Of a DNA stretch of 6,404 bases, positions 1 through 5,704 are shown piece after piece; position 1 is the stretch's first letter, and each line of letters starts with the position of its first letter. The position numbers and the translations under genes were made by a program. The stretch is from Desulfovibrio sp. Lineage in GTDB: Bacteria > Desulfobacterota > Desulfovibrionia > Desulfovibrionales > Desulfovibrionaceae. Location: contig JAAUYW010000029.1 in the NCBI GenBank assembly GCA_014804915.1, positions 2,822 through 9,225 on the forward strand. Direction: 5' to 3'. Below the pieces are notes generated by a model. It did no database searches and was not told the DNA's origin. It worked only from the letters and a program-made list of their open reading frames with translations.

Positions 1-5
1 CCAGA

Positions 6-43
6 AATTGCAACAGGCTGAAAAATCCTCAATCGTTGCAATT
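6..43. repeat. Inverted repeat spanning the stop codon of the left membrane-protein gene
   Basis: AATTGCAAC at 6-14 is the exact reverse complement of GTTGCAATT at 35-43, giving a 9-bp stem with a 20-nt spacer. The leftward gene's stop codon (29-31) lies in the loop. A stem-loop at a gene end could be a weak transcription terminator or mRNA 3' end structure, but it is AT-rich, has a long loop and is followed (leftward) by only a short T run. It may be chance. Confidence 0.3.
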
Positions 44-619
44 GCAGTGAAGGTTCTTTTCGTTGAGAAGGCAGATTTTATGCCACCAGCCAAGCGGCCG
101 GTAAACTGAAATAAGGCACATGGAAAGGATTATGGCGGTCTGGATGGCAATCGCCCAGATCGCGTCAGGCAGAATCAGGGAGCGCATGAACAGGAGCGGC
201 CCGTCCAGATTGCAGGGGGCAAGCCAGGCAATCAGGCTGTCGCCCAGGGAACTCCAGAAGATCAGGCCCCAGAAACACGCGCTGGCAGTGATGATCCATT
301 TGTAAATGATCCAGAGAAAGCGGAAAAAGCCGATCGCTGTGCAGAGCGAATAAAAGAGTCCGGTGAGGATGCAGCCAAACAGGCCTGGCATGACCACCCA
401 GGTGTCAATGAAACGGGAACATGAGGCAATGGTCTGGGCGGTTGCTGCGTCCGTCGCGATTGTGCGCATCAGGTGCAGGGCCTGCATTGCGAAGGCGCCG
501 CCGCCCCAGGCGATTGAGGCGAGAATGTGGATTGCCTTGATATTTTTGAGGACATGATTTTCGCGAAAGCGATAGCCTTTGCCTCTCAAGCCGAAAGATT
601 TTACTTCCTGATCGCGCAT
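29..619 (-). CDS. Small four-helix integral membrane protein, function unknown
   Basis: Product of 196 aa, not recognised as a characterised protein. Four hydrophobic segments are visible at about residues 27-49, 73-95, 100-124 and 152-173, with a basic N-terminus before the first helix and a short polar tail rich in Cys, His and Asn. The first helix carries a motif of the form K-x-I-H-I-L-A-x-I-A-W-G-G-G. This resembles the N-terminal helix of DUF2269/CopD-like small membrane proteins, where a His near the membrane face is common; the resemblance is from memory and does not establish a function. The start at 617-619 is chosen because GGGAG lies 5 nt upstream (624-628 on the complementary strand). 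The frame stays open to an ATG at 727, but that start would sit inside the repeat cluster and add 36 residues unlike a membrane-protein N-terminus. The gene is divergent from xsc and could share its control region. Confidence 0.7.
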   Translation of the reverse strand: MRDQEVKSFGLRGKGYRFRENHVLKNIKAIHILASIAWGGGAFAMQALHLMRTIATDAATAQTIASCSRFIDTWVVMPGLFGCILTGLFYSLCTAIGFFRFLWIIYKWIITASACFWGLIFWSSLGDSLIAWLAPCNLDGPLLFMRSLILPDAIWAIAIQTAIILSMCLISVYRPLGWWHKICLLNEKNLHCNCND

Positions 620-662
620 GGCAACTCCCGGGCCGTTTTGCATGTAATAAATCGGGCGATGC

Positions 663-678
663 TGCCACAATATCGCCA
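663..678 (-). promoter_or_regulatory. Possible weak sigma-54 promoter facing the left membrane-protein gene
   Basis: Read leftward, 678 down to 663 gives TGGC-N9-GCA. The invariant GG (677-676) and GC (665-664) doublets have the correct 12-bp register of -24/-12 promoters, but the ACG after TGGC and one T of the TTGC element are missing. A start near 652 would leave about a 33-nt leader before the ATG at 619. The repeat cluster at 709-759 would lie 57-107 bp upstream of that start. It is only a partial match and may be coincidental. Confidence 0.25.
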
Positions 679-708
679 GTGCACGGAGAAAGCCAGAATT
701 GGCCCTGT

Positions 709-759
709 TGTCCGTAAATCCGGACATGTATTATCACATGTCCGGAAATGTGGACATAT
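709..759. promoter_or_regulatory. Two 21-bp tandem palindromic repeats, probable activator (enhancer) binding sites
   Basis: The 21-bp units at 709-729 and 739-759 match at 17 of 21 positions and start 30 bp apart. Each is an imperfect palindrome of the form TGTCCG-N6-YGGACA: exact in the first unit (709-714 with 721-726), one mismatch in the second (739-744 with 751-756). Because the units are self-complementary, the facing halves also form a perfect 11-bp inverted repeat, TCCGGACATGT (719-729) against ACATGTCCGGA (736-746), with a 6-bp spacer. The roughly three-turn spacing places both sites on nearly the same DNA face. Their centres lie about 128 and 98 bp upstream of the start predicted from the -24/-12 element at 820-835, which is the usual place for sites bound by sigma-54 activators (NtrC-type, Fis-like helix-turn-helix). 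The identity of the binding protein is inferred, and its gene is not in the window. Confidence 0.6.
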
Positions 760-770
760 CCGCATTTCCG
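743..770. repeat. Near-perfect 12-bp hairpin overlapping the second repeat unit
   Basis: Bases 743-754 pair with 759-770 around the loop CATA (755-758): 11 Watson-Crick pairs and one G-T pair, with CGGAAATG facing CATTTCCG in the outer part. It uses bases that also form the right arm of the 719-746 palindrome, so the two structures are mutually exclusive. There is no T tract, so it does not look like a terminator. It may be a third degenerate activator site (TATCCG at 757-762 resembles the TGTCCG half-site). Confidence 0.4.
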
Positions 771-819
771 CAGTTCGGGATTCCCCAACTAATTCGCGCC
801 TGATTTCCAGCGTCAGCCG

Positions 820-835
820 CGGCATGGACTTTGCT
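820..835 (+). promoter_or_regulatory. Probable sigma-54 (-24/-12) promoter of xsc
   Basis: The stretch CGGCATG-N4-TTGCT at 820-835 agrees with the RpoN consensus TGGCACG-N4-TTGCW at all but two positions, including the invariant GG (821-822) and GC (833-834) doublets at the correct 12-bp register. The predicted transcript would start near 846, leaving about a 47-nt leader before the xsc ATG at 893. Tandem palindromes lie at the distance expected for an upstream activator. I see no competing -35/-10 pair that is better. Sigma-54 control would mean that xsc is off until an inducer-responsive activator hydrolyses ATP at this promoter. Confidence 0.6.
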
Positions 836-892
836 CTTCGGGGATGGCGCGTGAGCGCGAATTACAAACACAAATTTTGAGCGAGGGAAATC

Positions 893-2632
893 ATGCCCAG
901 AATGACACCAAGCGAGGCTATGGCTGAAGTGCTTGTGGAAGAAGGCATTACCCATGTAGCCGGTATCCTGGGATCCGCCTACATGGATCTGCTGGATCTT
1001 TTTCCGGCCGCAGGCATTGATTTTATTTCGGTCAGGCACGAGCAGACGGCCGGCCACATGGAAGACGCCTATGGCCGCATCACAGGCAAGGCAGGCGTGG
1101 TGATTGGCCAGAATGGCCCTGGCATCACCAACTATGTAACAGCCGTGGCGACAGCCAACATGGCGCACACGCCGCTGATCGTCATCTCGCCCTCCGCCGG
1201 CTCGGCCTCGGTCGGCTGGGATGGCTTCCAGGAATGCGACACCTGGGACATTTTCAAGCCAATCACGAAGCTCTCCCTGCGCGTGCCCCATCCCAGCCGC
1301 GCTGGCGACGTATTGAGAACCGCCTTTCGCGCGGCCTATGCCTTGCATGGCCCGGTGCTGGTCGACATCCCCCGCGACTATTTTTATGGCGAAATAAACG
1401 AGGAGATTCTCAAGCCCTCCCAGTATCGCGTGACTCCTGGCGGCATCGGCAATCCCGAAATCTTTGACCAGGCTGTTGAAGTGCTGAAAAACGCCAAGAA
1501 TCCGGTTATTGTTTCCGGCCGCGGCGTAGTTGACGACGAGTGCATTCCGGATGTGGCCAAACTGGCTGAGCTGCTCGCGGCTCCGGTTGCCTGCAGCTAT
1601 CTGCACAATGACGCGTTCCCTGCGGACAATCCGCTTTGGGCCGGGCCAATCGGCTACATGGGCTCCCATGCGGCCATGCGCCTGATGGAGCAGGCGGATG
1701 TGATTTTGGCCATTGGCTCGCGCCTGTCCTATTTTGGCACCCTGCCGCAGGATGGCATCAACTATTTCCCGAAGAGCGCGAAGATCGTGCAGATTGACAT
1801 CAATCCGATGAACATTGCGCGTACGCATCCGATCACAGTGGGCATTTGCGGCACAGCCAAGGCCTCGACAGCCGAGCTGCTGCGCCGTCTGACTGAAGCC
1901 GGCGTCAAGCGCGACACCCAGGCCGCTGTCAACAAGGTGAAGGCCGAGCTTGCCGCATGGCGCAAGGAGATTGACGCGATTGCCAACGAGCCGACTCAGG
2001 AAGGCCGCATGCATCCGCGCAAGGCCCTGGAAGTGGTCGCAGATTTCATATACAATACCGACGCGATCGCCACAACCGACATTGGCAACACCTCTTCAAC
2101 TGCAAACAGCTATTTGCGCTTCAAGCATGCCAAGCGCGATATCGCCACGCTGACATTCGGCAACACGGGCTTTGCCTATCAGGCCGGCCTTGGCGCCCAG
2201 CTGGCCTGCCCTGACAAGAACGTGGTGGCCATAGTCGGCGACGGCGCCTGGGGCATGAGCCTGTTTGAAGTGCCCACGGCCTGCCAGTTCAAGCTGCCGG
2301 TAATTGCGACAGTCTATAATAATGGCGCCTGGTGCGCGGAAAAGAAGAACCAGATTGATTTCTACAACAACCGCTTTGTTGGCGCCGACATCTGGTCCAA
2401 ATCCTACGCCAAGATCGCCGAGGCGATGGGCGCGGACGGCTATACTGTCAACAACCAGGCTGATCTCAAGAACGCGCTGGAAACCGCGGCCAAGAAGCGC
2501 AATCCCGCGGTTATTGAAATCATGACGGACGGCACGCGTCTTGCGCCGCCATTCCGCCGCGACGCTCTCGCGTTGCCAACCCGCTATCTGCCAAAGTACG
2601 AGAAGCTGGACAAGAAGTACTTTGAAAAATAG
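893..2632 (+). CDS. xsc: Sulfoacetaldehyde acetyltransferase (ThDP-dependent)
   Basis: Xsc (EC 2.3.3.15) converts sulfoacetaldehyde and phosphate to acetyl phosphate and sulfite in the cytoplasm. It is the desulfonating step in the use of taurine, isethionate and related C2 sulfonates. The 579-aa length fits the family and the pyruvate-oxidase-like three-domain plan. The N-terminal pyrimidine-binding domain (about 1-170) has the catalytic Glu at E50 (RHE), [12 protein letters not shown] at 27-38, QNGPGITN at 73-80 and GFQE at 111-114, all Xsc hallmarks. The C-terminal diphosphate-binding domain has G-D-G at 449-451 and N-N at 476-477 (the ThDP/Mg motif), then AEKKN, FVG and PFRRDA (553-558) as in Xsc. 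GAGGG at 883-887 lies 5 nt before the ATG. The gene follows the probable sigma-54 promoter. It appears somewhat divergent from aerobic Xsc proteins: the usual QWGAEK is AWCAEK here. Sulfopyruvate or phosphonopyruvate decarboxylase is less likely because those enzymes are shorter and lack these Xsc motifs. Confidence 0.88.
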   Translation: MPRMTPSEAMAEVLVEEGITHVAGILGSAYMDLLDLFPAAGIDFISVRHEQTAGHMEDAYGRITGKAGVVIGQNGPGITNYVTAVATANMAHTPLIVISPSAGSASVGWDGFQECDTWDIFKPITKLSLRVPHPSRAGDVLRTAFRAAYALHGPVLVDIPRDYFYGEINEEILKPSQYRVTPGGIGNPEIFDQAVEVLKNAKNPVIVSGRGVVDDECIPDVAKLAELLAAPVACSYLHNDAFPADNPLWAGPIGYMGSHAAMRLMEQADVILAIGSRLSYFGTLPQDGINYFPKSAKIVQIDINPMNIARTHPITVGICGTAKASTAELLRRLTEAGVKRDTQAAVNKVKAELAAWRKEIDAIANEPTQEGRMHPRKALEVVADFIYNTDAIATTDIGNTSSTANSYLRFKHAKRDIATLTFGNTGFAYQAGLGAQLACPDKNVVAIVGDGAWGMSLFEVPTACQFKLPVIATVYNNGAWCAEKKNQIDFYNNRFVGADIWSKSYAKIAEAMGADGYTVNNQADLKNALETAAKKRNPAVIEIMTDGTRLAPPFRRDALALPTRYLPKYEKLDKKYFEK

Positions 2633-2663
2633 CGTCTAGAATCAGATCACATCGGAAAAGGGA

Positions 2664-2699
2664 AGGCGCGGAGCATTTTCCGCGCCTGTCCTGTTTGTT
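2664..2699 (+). terminator. Hairpin between xsc and phnX, possible partial terminator
   Basis: AGGCGCGGA (2664-2672) pairs perfectly with TCCGCGCCT (2679-2687) around a 6-nt loop. Four more pairs, one of them G-T, can form outside a single mismatch (2659-2662 with 2689-2692). A T-rich but interrupted stretch, TTTGTT at 2694-2699, follows. This fits an imperfect Rho-independent terminator. The interrupted T run suggests read-through into phnX, so xsc would be made in excess over the downstream genes. It may instead protect the xsc message from 3' decay. Confidence 0.55.
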
Positions 2700-2734
2700 C
2701 GCATTTAAACGGTCATGGCTAATGGGAAAATTTG

Positions 2735-3589
2735 ATGAAGCCGTTTATACGCAACAGGCCCTATACGGGCAGGATTCAGGCTGTCATTCTTGACTGGGCC
2801 GGCACAGCCGTGGATTTTGGCTGTTTTGGGCCGGTGGCTGTGTTCCAGGCCGCGTTTGAGCATTTCGGGCTTGCGCCGACGCTTGAGGAAACGCGCGAGC
2901 CAATGGGCATAGCCAAGCGCGATCATGTGGCGCGAATGCTGGCAATGCCGCGCATTTCCAGGCAATGGCAGTCGGCCTGGGGCAGATTGCCCCTTGAAGA
3001 GGATATTGACGCGATTTACGCCAAAACCCTTGAACTGATGCCAGGCACGCTGGCAAGCCACGCCGAGCCTGTGCCAGGCTGCGGGGATGCGCTTTCGGCC
3101 TTGCGCGACGCTGGCATTAAAATTGGCTCCTGCACAGGCTATACGCGGCCAATGATGACGGAGCTGATACCCCGGGCAAGGGCCGCTGGCTTTGACCCCG
3201 ATTGCCTGGTTTGCTCCGACGAGGTCCCGCAAGGCAGGCCGTGGCCCTGGATGTGCTGGCGAAACTGCGAAAACCTGGACGTTTTTCCACCTGAGGCGGT
3301 TGTAAAGGCTGGCGATACTGTCGCTGATATTGAAGAGGGGCTGAATGCCGGCTGCTGGAGCGTGGGCATGGTTGAAAGCTCGAGCGGCGTGGGGCTTGCG
3401 CCAGAGGAGCGGGCGGCCATGCCTGCTGACAGGCTGGCAAGCCTGGACAGGGCGCAGGCGGAAAAGCTGCTGGCTGCAGGCGCGCATTTTGTGATTGCGG
3501 GCATGGCCGATCTTCCAGTATTATGCGCGAAGATAAATGCCCTGCTTGCCCAGGGAAAACCGCCAGGAAGGGGAGCCGCCAATGCCTGA
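2735..3589 (+). CDS. phnX: Phosphonoacetaldehyde hydrolase (phosphonatase)
   Basis: PhnX (EC 3.11.1.1) breaks the C-P bond of phosphonoacetaldehyde to give acetaldehyde and phosphate, the second step of 2-aminoethylphosphonate use after the PhnW aminotransferase. The 284-aa protein is a HAD-superfamily hydrolase of normal phosphonatase length. Every active-site residue I recall from the Bacillus cereus enzyme is present with a constant offset of 8: nucleophile D20 in DWAGT, C30, M57, Schiff-base lysine K61 in MGIAKRDH (cap domain), H64, T134 and Y136 in CTGY, R168 in GRPWPWM, and D194 and D198 in GDTVAD. The ATG at 2735 is preferred over the TTG at 2732 because GGGA at 2724-2727 is 7 nt upstream. 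The end overlaps cobT by 8 bp. The gene lies 102 bp after xsc, beyond a hairpin. The short C-terminal tail (about 275-284) is poorly conserved and encoded by the cobT ribosome-binding region. Confidence 0.93.
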   Translation: MKPFIRNRPYTGRIQAVILDWAGTAVDFGCFGPVAVFQAAFEHFGLAPTLEETREPMGIAKRDHVARMLAMPRISRQWQSAWGRLPLEEDIDAIYAKTLELMPGTLASHAEPVPGCGDALSALRDAGIKIGSCTGYTRPMMTELIPRARAAGFDPDCLVCSDEVPQGRPWPWMCWRNCENLDVFPPEAVVKAGDTVADIEEGLNAGCWSVGMVESSSGVGLAPEERAAMPADRLASLDRAQAEKLLAAGAHFVIAGMADLPVLCAKINALLAQGKPPGRGAANA

Positions 3590-4673
3590 CAGCCTGCTTG
3601 CCACGCTTTTTCCGGATGCGTCGTTTCTGCCAGTCAATGACAAGCTGTATGTGGCGGCCAGGGAGCATCTTGACCGGCTCACCAAGCCTGTAGGCAGCCT
3701 TGGCGAGCTTGAGCGCGTAGCCACGCGCCTTTATGCGATCAATGGCGGCAGGACGCCAATAAGGGTTGATCCGGCCTTGCTCTACATTGTCGCTGGCGAT
3801 CATGGTATTGCGGCGCGGGATGTCTCGCCTTACCCGCAGGCGATAACGCGCAGGATGGCTGCCAATTTTCTGGAAGGCGGCGCGGCCAGCAATGTGATTT
3901 GCCGCGCTTCGCGCATTCATCACCGCATGATAGACGCCGGCTGCGCTGGCGAGCCTTTTGCGCCGCATCCGCTCCTGCTGGATCGCCGTCTTGGCTCTGG
4001 CACTGCGGATATCACTCTCGGGCCGGCGATGAGCGTGGCCACGTGCGAGGGCGGCCTGCGGGCGGGGTTCGCGCTCAGCCTCGAGGCCGCCCAGAATGGC
4101 TACGCCCTGCTGGCAACAGGGGAAATCGGCATTGCCAATTCATCGTCTGCAGCAGCGCTTTTTTGCGCCCTGCTCGGCCTGAAGCCCGAAGACGCGGTCG
4201 GGCCGGGAGCTGGCGCGCCGCCGGCAATGATCGCGCGCAAGACAGAAATGATTCACAAGGCGCTTGAGGCCAACGCGCAGGCGATAGAATCCGGAAACCC
4301 GGTCCGGATTCTTGCCGCGGTTGGCGGATTTGAGCTTGTCATTCTCGCCGGCCTCATGCTGGGCTGCGCAAGCCAGAGACTGCCTTTTGTGGTGGATGGC
4401 TATATTTGCGCGTCTGCTTACGCGGCGGCCAGGGCGTTATTCGCGCCTATTTCGGATTACGCGTTTTTTTCCCATCAGCCGGCAGAGCCGGGCTTTGCCA
4501 GGGCTTTTGAAAAGCTGGCCCCGCTGCAAACGCCGCTGCTAAATCTGGCCATGCGCCTTGGAGAGGGCACAGGCGCGGCCCTGGCAATCCCGATTTTGCG
4601 GTCTGCCGCGGCCATCTATAATGAAATGGCGACTTTCGAGACTGCCGCCCGCAATGCGGAGCGCGGCAAATAG
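3582..4673 (+). CDS. cobT: Nicotinate-nucleotide--dimethylbenzimidazole phosphoribosyltransferase
   Basis: CobT (EC 2.4.2.21) transfers the ribose phosphate of nicotinate mononucleotide to 5,6-dimethylbenzimidazole or another base, giving the alpha-ribazole phosphate used for the lower ligand of cobalamin. The 363-aa length is typical. Family motifs are in order: [11 protein letters not shown] at 35-43 and following, AGDHG at 71-75, [11 protein letters not shown] at 180-190 (E181 matching the Salmonella E174 region), and LGEGTGAAL at 326-334, where E328 corresponds to the catalytic E317 of Salmonella CobT. The start at 3582 has an AGGAAGGGGAG ribosome site ending about 6 nt upstream. An earlier in-frame ATG at 3537 lies well inside phnX and lacks a good site. 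The ATGCCTGA overlap with the phnX stop suggests translational coupling. No other cobalamin genes are nearby, so its link to xsc and phnX is unclear. Confidence 0.93.
   Translation: MPDSLLATLFPDASFLPVNDKLYVAAREHLDRLTKPVGSLGELERVATRLYAINGGRTPIRVDPALLYIVAGDHGIAARDVSPYPQAITRRMAANFLEGGAASNVICRASRIHHRMIDAGCAGEPFAPHPLLLDRRLGSGTADITLGPAMSVATCEGGLRAGFALSLEAAQNGYALLATGEIGIANSSSAAALFCALLGLKPEDAVGPGAGAPPAMIARKTEMIHKALEANAQAIESGNPVRILAAVGGFELVILAGLMLGCASQRLPFVVDGYICASAYAAARALFAPISDYAFFSHQPAEPGFARAFEKLAPLQTPLLNLAMRLGEGTGAALAIPILRSAAAIYNEMATFETAARNAERGK
4286..4312. repeat. Perfect 10-bp inverted repeat inside cobT
   Basis: AGAATCCGGA (4286-4295) is the exact reverse complement of TCCGGATTCT (4303-4312), with a 7-nt loop. 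It lies in coding sequence for E-S-G-N-P-V-R-I-L, a region not obviously under strong protein constraint. No T tract follows. It could form a stable mRNA hairpin or bind a dimeric regulator, or it may be chance. Confidence 0.4.
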
Positions 4674-4684
4674 CAGGCATGGCG

Positions 4685-5686
4685 ATGCCGGACGGGAGCG
4701 CTGGCCGCGCGCTTGAGGCGGCGAACGTAAGCCGCGCGTTTGCCGTAAGATCCGGCCTGTTCGGGCGCCCCGGGAAGCTGCGGGCTGTGGACGATGTTTC
4801 CTTCAGCCTTTGCCCGGGCGAGAGTCTCGGCCTGGTGGGCGAATCCGGCTGCGGCAAATCGACGCTTGGCCGCATTGCCTGCGGACTTTTGCCGCCTACA
4901 GCTGGAAAGATGCTTTTTTGCGGCAGGCAATTGCCTGGAGCCGGCGCCGGCAGCTGGGCAGCAGGACGCATTCAGATGATTTTTCAGGATCCGGCTTCAT
5001 CGCTGGATCCGCGCATGACTGCCGCCCGCTCTGTCGCGGAGCCGCTGCTGGCCAGCGGCGTTTCCCGCAGGGATGCCCTTGCCAGGGCGGACGCGCTGCT
5101 GGAGCAGGTAGGGCTTGGCGGCCTTGGCAGGCGCTATCCGCATCAGTTTTCCGGCGGCCAGAGGCAGAGAATCGCAATCGCGCGCAGCATTGCCACGCAG
5201 CCGGATGTGATTGTCTGCGACGAGCCTGTATCCGCGCTGGATGCCTCTGTGCAGGCGCAGATTCTGAATTTGCTGCGCGACGCGCAGGAGCGGTTTGGGC
5301 CGGCCTATCTTTTCATCTCGCATGATCTGGCAGTTGTTGGCTTCATGTGCAGCCGGATTCTGGTCATGTACCTGGGGCAGATTGTGGAGGAGGCCGGCCG
5401 CGACGAGCTTTTTGCCAATGCGGCCCATCCCTACAGCCGCGCCTTGCTGGCGGCAATGCCGCAGGGGGCAACGGCCTGGGCGGAGGGCAGGGCGGAGCTG
5501 CCGCCGCCCATCTCCGGCGAGTTGCCAAGTCCCCTGAATCCGCCGTCAGGCTGCTACTTTCATCCGCGCTGTCCCATTGCCAGGGAAATCTGCGCAGTCG
5601 AGGCTCCGCCCTGGAAAACGCTTGGCCAGGGCTGGCGGGCGCGCTGCCATTTCGCAGGCGGCGACCAGGGCATTTGCCAGGAGTGA
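4685..5686 (+). CDS. ABC transporter ATPase, oligopeptide/dipeptide/nickel (OppF/DppF) type
   Basis: The 333-aa protein is a complete nucleotide-binding subunit of the peptide/nickel import family. Walker [10 protein letters not shown] is at 52-60, Q-loop Q101 in FQDP, signature FSGGQRQR at 155-162, Walker B VIVCDEP at 175-181, D-loop SALD at 183-186 and H-loop H213 in SHD. The C-terminal oligopeptide-transporter extension (about 245-322) has [12 protein letters not shown] and four cysteines, C290, C296, C303 and C321, in the FHPRCP and CHF contexts typical of OppD/OppF/DppF proteins. In this family these can hold an iron-sulfur cluster. The ATG at 4685 has AGCAGG 7 nt upstream; the ATG at 4679 is also possible but is too close to that site. 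The gene begins 11 bp after the cobT stop, so it is probably co-transcribed. No permease, binding protein or partner ATPase is in the window, so the substrate is unknown. Peptides, nickel/cobalt, or a C2 sulfonate/phosphonate are candidates. Confidence 0.9.
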   Translation: MPDGSAGRALEAANVSRAFAVRSGLFGRPGKLRAVDDVSFSLCPGESLGLVGESGCGKSTLGRIACGLLPPTAGKMLFCGRQLPGAGAGSWAAGRIQMIFQDPASSLDPRMTAARSVAEPLLASGVSRRDALARADALLEQVGLGGLGRRYPHQFSGGQRQRIAIARSIATQPDVIVCDEPVSALDASVQAQILNLLRDAQERFGPAYLFISHDLAVVGFMCSRILVMYLGQIVEEAGRDELFANAAHPYSRALLAAMPQGATAWAEGRAELPPPISGELPSPLNPPSGCYFHPRCPIAREICAVEAPPWKTLGQGWRARCHFAGGDQGICQE

Positions 5687-5704
5687 GAGAAAGGCAATCC
5701 TGCT

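Noticed and set aside
527..880. Rightward 117-codon frame in the divergent region
   Set aside because: It runs through the membrane-protein gene start, both palindromes and the promoter match, and has no good ribosome site or recognisable content.
734..2014. Long leftward open frame of 426 codons opposite xsc
   Set aside because: It is antisense to a clearly conserved gene, has no recognisable motifs and a composition typical of the reverse of GC-biased codons. Its C-terminal end runs through the intergenic repeats.
893..2632. Annotating the ThDP enzyme as acetolactate synthase or phosphonopyruvate decarboxylase
   Set aside because: General ThDP motifs would allow this, but the Xsc-specific blocks at 27-38, 73-80, 111-114 and 553-558 favour sulfoacetaldehyde acetyltransferase, and the length does not fit phosphonopyruvate decarboxylase.
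2705..3968. Long leftward open frames opposite phnX and the start of cobT
   Set aside because: They are rich in Arg, Pro, Ala and His with no domain signal, and they overlap two well-supported genes. They are reading-frame shadows.
4988..5012. Direct repeat of GGATCCG in the ABC ATPase gene
   Set aside because: Only 7 bp and encoding the conserved Q-loop region; explained by coding constraint and chance.
4447..5428. Leftward open frames opposite the end of cobT and the ABC ATPase gene
   Set aside because: They have low-complexity Ala/Arg/Pro composition and no motifs, and lie opposite conserved Walker and signature sequences on the other strand.
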